From: Methylococcaceae bacterium
GTDB taxonomy: Bacteria > Pseudomonadota > Gammaproteobacteria > Methylococcales > Methylomonadaceae
Length of the DNA: 19,794 bases
Direction of reading: 5' to 3'
Assembly (NCBI GenBank): GCA_021647585.1
Contig: JAKIUK010000073.1
Coordinates: 1 to 19,794 of the forward strand
The position numbers and the translations under genes were made by a program. How positions within the stretch are numbered: the stretch's first letter is position 1; every line of letters begins with the position of its first letter. The notes beneath the pieces were generated by a model that saw only the letters and a list, made by a program, of their open reading frames with translations, was not told the DNA's origin and did not search any database. This document shows positions 8,160 through 14,532 of the stretch, piece by piece.

Positions 8160-9160
8160 TGCAAAGAGCAGCACAAGAGCATTGGAGGCCTTCCTGTGAT
8201 TTAAAAGCTATACAATTAAGAGCGGAAATGCTGGCAGTAATCAGGGCTTTTTTTTACCAAAGGTCTGTGCTTGAAGTGGAAACGCCGCTGTTATGTCATG
8301 CAACAGGGACTGATCCGCAACTGGATTTTTTTTCAACGGCTTACCATCATGTACCTGGTATAAAGAAAAGCAAGAATTTTTTTTTGCAAACGTCACCTGA
8401 GTTTGCGATGAAAAGATTATTAGCTGCAGGAAGTGGTTGTATTTTTCAAATTTGTAAGGCGTTTAGAAACGGGGAGTCTGGACGCTTTCATAATCCTGAG
8501 TTTTCTATTCTTGAGTGGTATAGGGTTGGATTTACTTTACCTCAGTTAATGGATGAAGTGGCGGAGCTGATCGTTGAAATATTGCCAGGAAGTTGCAAAG
8601 TTAATGATATTCAAAAGATTAGTTATGTGGAATTATTTGAACAGATCACCGGCCTGAATCCGTTAGTTTTTTGCCAGCAGAGTTATAGTCTGTATGCTTC
8701 AAACAATTCCATTAGTGACGCAATTACTTTATGTGGTAAAGACCATTCAATGTGGCTGGATTTTATTTTTAGTTATAAAATACAGCCTGTTTTAAATGAC
8801 CAGTCACTCTATATGGTTTATGGTTATCCAGTCATTCAATCTTCTTTAGCTAGAATAAACAAGGATAATTCGGCAATAGCGGACAGATTTGAAGTTTTTA
8901 TTAATGGTATAGAAATAGGAAACGGTTTTTTTGAATTGGCAGATGCTAGCGAACAGGAACAGCGTTTTGATCAGGAAAATAAATCAAGAGCACAAAGGCA
9001 ACTGCTGCAGGTGGATAAAGATAAGCTGTTTCTTGATGCGCTAAGATCCGGATTGCCCAATTGCAGTGGAATTGCAATAGGGTTGGACAGGCTATTAATG
9101 ATTGTTGCCAATGCCGATACATTGAATGAGGTAATCACTTTTCCTTTTGATCGCGCATAA
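8159..9160 (+). CDS. epmA: EF-P lysine-lysyltransferase EpmA
   Basis: Class II lysyl-tRNA-synthetase-like enzyme that adds (R)-beta-lysine to Lys34 of EF-P. It lacks the anticodon-binding domain, in keeping with 333 residues (E. coli 325). Class II motifs are clear: motif 1 region EVETPLL (about 39-45), motif 2 FQICKAFRNGE...NPEFSILEWYR (about 96-122), motif 3 GIAIGLDRLLMI near the C-terminus, and also FLQTSPEFAMKRLL for substrate binding. The start is GTG, overlapping the efp TAG by one base, so translation is probably coupled. The stop codon TAA (9158-9160) is the beginning of palindromic element copy B. Confidence 0.96.
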   Translation: MQRAAQEHWRPSCDLKAIQLRAEMLAVIRAFFYQRSVLEVETPLLCHATGTDPQLDFFSTAYHHVPGIKKSKNFFLQTSPEFAMKRLLAAGSGCIFQICKAFRNGESGRFHNPEFSILEWYRVGFTLPQLMDEVAELIVEILPGSCKVNDIQKISYVELFEQITGLNPLVFCQQSYSLYASNNSISDAITLCGKDHSMWLDFIFSYKIQPVLNDQSLYMVYGYPVIQSSLARINKDNSAIADRFEVFINGIEIGNGFFELADASEQEQRFDQENKSRAQRQLLQVDKDKLFLDALRSGLPNCSGIAIGLDRLLMIVANADTLNEVITFPFDRA

Positions 9161-9329
9161 TCCTAGAATAATCAGTTGGGCACGGATTTATAGTGCAAGC
9201 TATTGGTTTCACAGTGCTTTGAAAAAATCTTAGCCTCACCCGTTAGGTTAGGTGGGCATTTTTTTGAAGTGCTGTGGAATCAATAGTTTGTGCTAGAAAC
9301 CGTGATCCAACTGATTTTTCTAGGATAAT
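9157..9329 (+). repeat. Palindromic 3'-UTR element, copy B (3' of epmA)
   Basis: A single 173-base imperfect palindrome. Arms 9157-9228 and 9258-9329 are 72 bases each; hand alignment gives 58 Watson-Crick pairs in 73 columns. Ten of the remaining columns are G-U pairs in plus-strand RNA, with only three true mismatches and two one-base gaps. The 29-base loop holds an inner stem, CCTCACC with GGTGGG. Outer arms read ATAATCCTAGAATAATCAG and ATTATCCTAGAAAAATCAG. Shared family motifs are AAGCTATT and CTCACCCGTT. The first bases supply the epmA TAA. It may serve as a 3' stabiliser or a terminator-like structure; there is no terminal T tract. Confidence 0.85.
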
Positions 9330-9407
9330 CCTAGAAAAGTTATTTGAATCAAGGTGAAAGCACTTTATAGCACTATGATTTTGCGTCCAACTGATCTTTT
9401 TAAAATA
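9326..9407. repeat. Decayed fourth copy (D) next to copy B
   Basis: Directly abutting copy B, the sequence begins again with ATCCTAGAAAAGTTATTTGA and ends GTCCAACTGATCTTTTTAAAAT (inverted ends of the same family, more diverged). It is only about 82 bases and lacks the CTCACCYGTT apex. Together with copy B it fills most of the 9161-9505 gap. Confidence 0.55.
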
Positions 9408-9456
9408 AAGTGTTCCTTATGTATTACTGTTGCAGTGGCTTAGAAAAACATGGGCA

Positions 9457-9465
9457 TGATATACT
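9457..9465 (+). promoter_or_regulatory. Candidate extended -10 promoter for bamA
   Basis: TGATATACT fits an extended -10 (TGnTATAAT-like) and would start transcription near 9472, giving a ~34-base leader with GGT just before the GTG start. No strong -35 and no clear sigma-E box (GGAACTT...TCTGA) is seen, although bamA is under sigma-E in E. coli. Confidence 0.4.
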
Positions 9466-9505
9466 TTAAACCTTTGAACAATGATGTTAGTAAACAGGTA
9501 AATTT

Positions 9506-11782
9506 GTGAAAATAAAAATATTTCACCCATTAATGTTGATAGCAATATTTGGTACTCAATCTGTGAAGAGCGAGGATAGTTTTGTTGTTGAAAATATTCA
9601 GGTCAAAGGGTTGCAGAGAATCTCAGCGGGTACTGTTTACAATTATCTTCCTGTTAATGTAGGCGAAGATTTCTCTTCGAATAAAGCCAGTTCCGCAATT
9701 AGAGCGTTATTTAAAACAGGATTTTTCAAGGATATTTCACTGGAGAAGGAAGGTTCCACTTTGGTGGTTAATGTCGTTGAAAGGCCTTCAATTGCAAAAA
9801 TAATTTTTGAAGGCAATAAAGACCTTAGTTCAGATGATTTAACTTCAGCACTCAAAAAAATTGGTTTGGCAGAAGGGAAAGTCTTTAATCGCCAAATACT
9901 GGATAAAGTTGAGCAGGAACTAAGACGACAATATTTTAGTCATGGAAAATATGGCTTAAAGATAAAGACCGATGTTTCCAGATTAACCCGGAATAGGGTT
10001 GGTATACATATTGATATTTCTGAAGGGCGTGTTGCACAAATCAAACGAATCAATGTGGTAGGAAACAAAGTATTTGAAAATGAAACGTTACTCAAAGCAT
10101 TTGAATTAGATACTACAAACTGGTTGTCTTTTTATACTAAAGATAACCAGTATTCAAAACAGAAATTATCTGCTGACCTCGAACGTTTACGCTCATATTA
10201 TCTGGATCGGGGATATATTAATTTTTCCATAGAATCTACTCAGGTCGCTATAACGCCAGATAAAAAAGAGATCTATGTTACGGTTAATGTCAAAGAAGGT
10301 GAGCAATTTGTACTTGAAAAAGTTATGCTTGCAGGAAATCTTGTGATTGAACCTGAAGAAATAATTAAGTTGGTTCAGGTTGGACCTGGTGAAATATTTT
10401 CACGTAAGAATGCGACTGAAACATCAAAAGCAATTTCTGATCGATTGGGAGATGAAGGATATGCTTTTGCTAACGTAAACATGGTTCCTGAAATTAATGA
10501 AGAGCAAAAAACAGTTGCTATGACATTTTTCGTTGATCCTGGAAAACGCGTTTATGTGCGTCGGATAAATATGACGGGGAATACTAAGACCAGAGATGAA
10601 GTTTTACGTAGAGAATTAAGGCAAATGGAATCCAGTTGGGCATCAACGGCAAAAATTGAGCGTTCCAAAATAAGGCTGCAGCGTCTGGGGTATTTTGATG
10701 AAGTTAATGTTGAAACACCACCGGTAGTAGGTACTGCCGATCAAATCGATATAAATTACTCAGTGGTTGAAAAATCATCAGGTAATCTATCGGCAGGAGT
10801 TGGGTTTTCTCAGACTCAGGGGATAGTTTTTAATGCAAATATTTCACAGGATAATATATTTGGTTCAGGGAAAAGGATTAATTTAGCTTTTAATAACAGT
10901 GATGTATCTACTCAGTATCGCTTTGGATATTTTGATCCTTATTTTACCCTGGATGGTGTTAGTCTGGGATATGACATAGGCTATAGTGCAAGAGATGCGG
11001 AAGCAGCCAATATATCTAATTACTCAACAGATGTAGTTAATACAGGGTTGAATTTTGGACTGCCATTGAATGAAAATGACAGATTGAGATTTAATATTAA
11101 TCTTAAGCATACCAAGTTGAAAACATCAGATTTTTCTTCGACAGAAATTACTGATTTTATTCGTGATAATAGTGATAACTATACTACTTTATCTACTTCT
11201 ATAGGGTGGACTCACGATACCCTGAACAGAGCTATTTTTCCGAGTGAAGGTGGACAACAGAGGTTATCATTACTTGCAACTGTGCCAGGGAGTGAGCTGG
11301 AATATTATAAGGTTTCTTATAAGCATCAACAATATTTCCCCATAGCAAAGGATCTTACTTTCAGGTTATTGGGTGAAGTCGCTTATGGTGATGGCTATGG
11401 TGGAACTAAAGATTTACCGTTTTTTGAACATTATTTTGCGGGTGGTGTGAAATCAATACGGGGATTTGATGATAATACCATTGGTCCAAGGGATTCTAGA
11501 AATGATCCTTTTGGGGGCTCAAGTAAAATCATTGGTAAAGCAGAATTGTTTTTCCCTGTACCGTTTGTTAATGATGTTAAATCAATAAGACTTGGTGCTT
11601 TTTTTGATGCAGGTACCGTCAGTAATGGTTTTAGCAGTAACAACTTAAAGTATTCCGCAGGGATTTCAGGAGAGTGGTTGTCACCTTTTGGTGCTTTGGC
11701 TGTTAGTTTTGCTATACCAATGAATGCAGGTAATGAGGATAAAAAACAAAGCTTTCAATTCTCATTTGGATCTGGATTTTAA
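9506..11782 (+). CDS. bamA: Outer membrane protein assembly factor BamA
   Basis: Omp85-family core of the BAM complex, which inserts beta-barrel proteins into the outer membrane. The 758 residues begin with a signal peptide (about 1-22, MKIKIFHPLMLIAIFGTQS then VKS). Five POTRA domains follow (about 24-92, 93-172, 175-263, 266-344, 347-421) and then a 16-strand barrel (about 424-758). The lid-loop motif IRGF is present in KSIRGFDDNTIGPRD, and the protein ends in aromatic Phe (FQFSFGSGF), as expected for a BAM substrate. Start GTG at 9506. The upstream neighbour is epmA rather than the usual dxr-rseP pair. Downstream, skp is separated by palindromic element copy C. Confidence 0.97.
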   Translation: MKIKIFHPLMLIAIFGTQSVKSEDSFVVENIQVKGLQRISAGTVYNYLPVNVGEDFSSNKASSAIRALFKTGFFKDISLEKEGSTLVVNVVERPSIAKIIFEGNKDLSSDDLTSALKKIGLAEGKVFNRQILDKVEQELRRQYFSHGKYGLKIKTDVSRLTRNRVGIHIDISEGRVAQIKRINVVGNKVFENETLLKAFELDTTNWLSFYTKDNQYSKQKLSADLERLRSYYLDRGYINFSIESTQVAITPDKKEIYVTVNVKEGEQFVLEKVMLAGNLVIEPEEIIKLVQVGPGEIFSRKNATETSKAISDRLGDEGYAFANVNMVPEINEEQKTVAMTFFVDPGKRVYVRRINMTGNTKTRDEVLRRELRQMESSWASTAKIERSKIRLQRLGYFDEVNVETPPVVGTADQIDINYSVVEKSSGNLSAGVGFSQTQGIVFNANISQDNIFGSGKRINLAFNNSDVSTQYRFGYFDPYFTLDGVSLGYDIGYSARDAEAANISNYSTDVVNTGLNFGLPLNENDRLRFNINLKHTKLKTSDFSSTEITDFIRDNSDNYTTLSTSIGWTHDTLNRAIFPSEGGQQRLSLLATVPGSELEYYKVSYKHQQYFPIAKDLTFRLLGEVAYGDGYGGTKDLPFFEHYFAGGVKSIRGFDDNTIGPRDSRNDPFGGSSKIIGKAELFFPVPFVNDVKSIRLGAFFDAGTVSNGFSSNNLKYSAGISGEWLSPFGALAVSFAIPMNAGNEDKKQSFQFSFGSGF

Positions 11783-11801
11783 TTTATTGTTAATTTAACC
11801 T

Positions 11802-11979
11802 ATAATCCTTGATAAATCAGTTAATCGTTTGGTATGTGCGTAAGCTATTAAGTAAAGAATTTAATTTAGTTTTTCTGCTCTCACCTGTTGAGTGAAAGAT
11901 ATTCGCTTCCACTAAATCCATGCTCAACTGATTTTTCTAGCACTCTGTCATTGTTGTATTGATGGAGTACTAGGATAAT
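11802..11979 (+). repeat. Palindromic 3'-UTR element, copy C (3' of bamA)
   Basis: It begins ATAATCCTTGATAAATCAG 20 bases after the bamA stop and ends TCAACTGATTTTTCTAG (11924-11940). Core motifs are AAGCTATT and apex CTCACCTGTTGAGTGA. It is 81 percent identical by hand count (88 of 109, no gaps) to copy A read on the opposite strand. The expected terminal CTAGGATAAT is displaced to 11970-11979 by a 29-base insert flanked by CTAG on both sides. It lies on the same strand orientation as bamA transcription and fills much of the 11783-12067 gap. Confidence 0.8.
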
Positions 11980-12079
11980 TTACCCGTTTTATGGTTGGCT
12001 TTTTTAAATAGTATGTTTTGGATGATTAGAGACGGGTCTTGTTATTGTTCAAATAATATTACTGGAGATGGATGTAATA

Positions 12080-12580
12080 ATGAAAAAAAGAATTTCTTTG
12101 TTTTTAGTGCTTTTATTTATCGCAAATGTAAGTTATGCGGAACTGAAAATAGGCTTTGTTAATGTAGCCAAAGTGCTTGAAAAAGCCCCGCAGGCCGAAA
12201 AAGCAAAAAAACGATTAGAGAAAGAATTTTCTCCACGTGATAAACATTTGGTTTCACAAGGAAAAGAAATTAAAACATTAGAAGAAAAATTAGCACGTGA
12301 TGCTTCTGTTATGGGTGAATCTGAGCGACGTAAACTTGAAAGAGACATTATTACTAAGAAGAGAGAAGCAAAAAGAGCACAACAAGAGTTTAGTGAAGAC
12401 TTTAATATGCGTCGAAATGAAGAGCTAGGTAAACTACAACGTCGCATATTAGAAGCTATTAGAGCTTTGGCTAAGGATGAGAAATTTGATTTGTTGTTAA
12501 CTGAAGGTGTCATTTATGCCAGTCAACAGATAGATGTGACAGTTCAGGTGCAGGAAAAATTGGCTTCTTTGACAGATTGA
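12080..12580 (+). CDS. skp: Periplasmic OMP chaperone Skp/OmpH
   Basis: Trimeric periplasmic chaperone that carries unfolded outer-membrane proteins to BAM. I choose ATG at 12080 (166 residues) over the ATG at 12068: it gives a textbook signal peptide (MKKRISLFLVLLFIANVSYA, cleavage before ELKIGFVN), and GGAG at 12064-12067 would touch the earlier start. The mature protein opens with the OmpH beta-strand KIGFVNVAKVL. A long charged coiled-coil region (about 40-125, Lys/Glu/Arg-rich) follows, and then the closing strand EKFDLLLTEGVIYAS. The length is normal. It sits after bamA as usual, with fabZ 22 bases downstream; the customary lpxD between them is absent. Confidence 0.93.
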   Translation: MKKRISLFLVLLFIANVSYAELKIGFVNVAKVLEKAPQAEKAKKRLEKEFSPRDKHLVSQGKEIKTLEEKLARDASVMGESERRKLERDIITKKREAKRAQQEFSEDFNMRRNEELGKLQRRILEAIRALAKDEKFDLLLTEGVIYASQQIDVTVQVQEKLASLTD

Positions 12581-12602
12581 TTTATTTTATAAGGTTAAAG
12601 AT

Positions 12603-13046
12603 ATGGCTGGGCAATTAGATATATTGCAAATTCAGGAATTGTTACCACATAGGTACCCTTTTTTATTAATAGATAAAGTTATTGAGTGTGAATCAAAGGT
12701 GCGACTGTTAGCATGTAAAAATGTGACTTTTAATGAACCTTTCTTCCAGGGGCATTTTCCAGGAAACCCTATTTTTCCTGGTGTTTTAATGGTCGAGGCA
12801 TTAGCACAGGCAACTGCTTTACTGACAGCTCAATCATCTGATGAGTTTGGAAAAGGGACCACTTATTTTCTTGCGGGTGTTGATAAAGCACGTTTTAAGC
12901 GTCAAGTAGGCCCTGGAGACCAACTTATGCTGGAAGCTGTATTTGTTAAAAGTAAACGTAATATATGGTCATTTGAATGTCGGGCAGAAGTTGAAGGACA
13001 GCTTGCTGCCAGTGCGAATATTATGTGTGCAGCAGTGGTAGGTTGA
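12603..13046 (+). CDS. fabZ: (3R)-hydroxyacyl-ACP dehydratase FabZ
   Basis: Hot-dog-fold dehydratase of fatty-acid synthesis that removes water from 3-hydroxyacyl-ACP, and so competes with LpxA for 3-hydroxymyristoyl-ACP. The 147 residues carry the active-site signature GHFPGNPIFPGVLMVEALAQ with His51 and Glu65, and the N-terminal LLPHRYPFLLID block. Start ATG 12603, with AAGG in the 22-base gap after skp. The lpxA start follows the stop after one base, so the two are probably translationally coupled. Confidence 0.97.
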   Translation: MAGQLDILQIQELLPHRYPFLLIDKVIECESKVRLLACKNVTFNEPFFQGHFPGNPIFPGVLMVEALAQATALLTAQSSDEFGKGTTYFLAGVDKARFKRQVGPGDQLMLEAVFVKSKRNIWSFECRAEVEGQLAASANIMCAAVVG

Positions 13047-13047
13047 T

Positions 13048-13818
13048 TTGATTGATTCTAAGGCGATTGTAGATTTAAATGCGGAGATAGCTGAAGATGT
13101 TTGTATCGGACCATTTTCCATTGTTGGGCCTGAAGTACAAATAGATTCGGGAACAGTAATTGGGCCTCATGTAGTAATTAATGGGCCTACCGCGATAGGA
13201 AAAGAAAATCGCATTTATCAATTTACCTCTATAGGTGAAGATCCTCAAGATAAAAAATATGCTGATGAACACACTCGCCTTGAGATTGGTGACAGAAATG
13301 TTATCCGTGAATTTACTACTATGCACAGAGGGACATTGCAAGATCATGGTTTAACGCTAATAGGTAGTGATAATTTGTTTATGGCATATACCCATGTGGC
13401 TCATGACTGTATTATTGGAGATCATGTCATTATGGCTAATGGTGCTTCTATAGCAGGCCATGTGCATATGGGGGATCATGCTATTTTAGGTGGTTTCACC
13501 TTGGTACATCAGTTTGCCCAAATTGGGGCCTATAGTTTTTCTGCCATGGGTAGTGCGATTACACAGGATATTCCGCCTTTTGTTATGGTCGGAGGAAGGC
13601 CTACACGCCCACATGGTATAAATTCTGTTGGTATGGAGCGAAATGGAATTTCACCCGAAGCTGTCAGGCAAATTAGAAAAGCATATAAAATTTTGTACAA
13701 AACAAATTTACGTCTTGAAGATGCAATTGAAGAAATGGAAGATCTTGCGGGTGAAAGTAAGGAGTTATCAGATATGGTCAGTTTTTTACGGAATGTAACT
13801 AGAGGTATTCAGCGATAA
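13048..13818 (+). CDS. lpxA: UDP-GlcNAc acyltransferase LpxA
   Basis: First enzyme of lipid A synthesis: it transfers 3-hydroxyacyl from ACP to UDP-GlcNAc in the cytoplasm. The 256 residues (E. coli 262) form a left-handed beta helix of hexapeptide repeats (about 8-185) followed by a helical C-terminal domain (about 190-256). The catalytic His119 lies in THVAHDC (E. coli His125). Other conserved blocks are IYQFTSIGEDPQDKKY, LEIGDRNVIREFTTMHRGT and GGRPTRPHGINSVGMER. The start is TTG at 13048, one base after fabZ; MIDSKAIV matches the family N-terminus, so no upstream start is needed. The stop codon overlaps the rnhB start region. lpxB, the usual next gene, is missing. Confidence 0.96.
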   Translation: MIDSKAIVDLNAEIAEDVCIGPFSIVGPEVQIDSGTVIGPHVVINGPTAIGKENRIYQFTSIGEDPQDKKYADEHTRLEIGDRNVIREFTTMHRGTLQDHGLTLIGSDNLFMAYTHVAHDCIIGDHVIMANGASIAGHVHMGDHAILGGFTLVHQFAQIGAYSFSAMGSAITQDIPPFVMVGGRPTRPHGINSVGMERNGISPEAVRQIRKAYKILYKTNLRLEDAIEEMEDLAGESKELSDMVSFLRNVTRGIQR

Positions 13819-14414
13819 AAACAAAAATTATTGCCGGCATTGATGAAGTAGGAAGAGGCTGTATAGTTGGTCCTGTCATTACTGCTGTTGTTGTTTTAAA
13901 TCCTGCAAAACCCATAGCAGGCTTAACAGACTCAAAAAAACTGACAGAAAAAAAACGTCAATCTTTTGCTGGTTTAATTAAAGAAAATGCAATGGCTTGG
14001 GCAATAGGTCGAGCTGAAGCAAGTGAGATAGATCAACTGAATATTCTGCAGGCAACTCTGTTGGCAATGTGTAGAGCTTATTCTCAACTTCAGATAATGC
14101 CTGACTGGGTCAAAGTGGATGGTACTTTTTATCCGGATATTGCTAGTCCAGGAGAAACGATTATTCAGGGAGATTCTCTGGTGGCTGAGATTTCTGCAGC
14201 TTCTATTTTAGCCAAAGTTGCCAGAGATGATGAAATGAGTACTCTGGATGCTTTTTATCCAGGCTATGAGTTTTCTAAGCACAAAGGTTACCCGACCAAG
14301 TTTCACCTGGAAAAGCTAGGTAAGCTTGGCGTAACAGAACAACATAGAAAATCATTTTCACCGGTAAAAAAACAGTTGGCTTTAGATTTAGAAGCTCAAC
14401 TCGCGGTGCTATAA
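13815..14414 (+). CDS. rnhB: Ribonuclease HII
   Basis: Endonuclease that cleaves RNA in RNA-DNA hybrids and at single misincorporated ribonucleotides. Visible motifs are IIAGIDEVGRGCIVGPV (the catalytic Asp-Glu pair), TDSKKLTEKKR, VKVDGTFYPD, GDSLVAEISAASILAKVARD and KHKGYPTKFH. The frame is open only from 13803. No ATG, GTG or TTG occurs before the catalytic motif; the first ATG is at 13992, after essential residues. The best fit is ATA at 13815-13817, overlapping the lpxA stop as ATAA and giving MKTKIIAGIDEVGRG and 199 residues (E. coli 198). ATT at 13827 or 13830 is possible. Either the start codon is very rare or the base is an error for ATGA, the usual overlap. Confidence 0.9.
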   Translation: MKTKIIAGIDEVGRGCIVGPVITAVVVLNPAKPIAGLTDSKKLTEKKRQSFAGLIKENAMAWAIGRAEASEIDQLNILQATLLAMCRAYSQLQIMPDWVKVDGTFYPDIASPGETIIQGDSLVAEISAASILAKVARDDEMSTLDAFYPGYEFSKHKGYPTKFHLEKLGKLGVTEQHRKSFSPVKKQLALDLEAQLAVL

Positions 14415-14416
14415 AT

Positions 14417-14460
14417 TCCGAATCCGTGGCCGCGCAAAGTATAGTTTATATTCAATCTCC
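14417..14460 (+). repeat. GTGGCCG short repeat, copy 2
   Basis: GTGGCCGCGCAAAGTA (14426-14441) matches 4461-4476 at 14 of 16 positions and is followed by TATAGTTTATA, an inverted repeat at the same place as in copy 1. It lies directly after the rnhB stop, in the 118-base gap before dnaE. The rest of that gap holds the palindrome GTATTAAATAC and no convincing promoter or Shine-Dalgarno. Confidence 0.45.
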
Positions 14461-14532
14461 TTCCCATTGAGCAGCATTCAGTTATACCTTGGAGAAACAG
14501 GGTATTAAATACTAATTCTATAAAACACATAC

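Noticed and set aside
9229..9330. Classical Rho-independent terminator after epmA
   Set aside because: The hairpin is far too long, with a GC-poor stem and no T run directly after it; any termination role would be non-standard.
6202..9505. CRISPR array made of the repeated intergenic sequences
   Set aside because: The repeats are long, inverted at their ends and lie in separate gene gaps, with no regular direct repeat-spacer pattern.
12068..12079. Upstream ATG as the skp start
   Set aside because: The Shine-Dalgarno GGAG would directly touch it, and the ATG at 12080 gives a standard signal peptide and better spacing.
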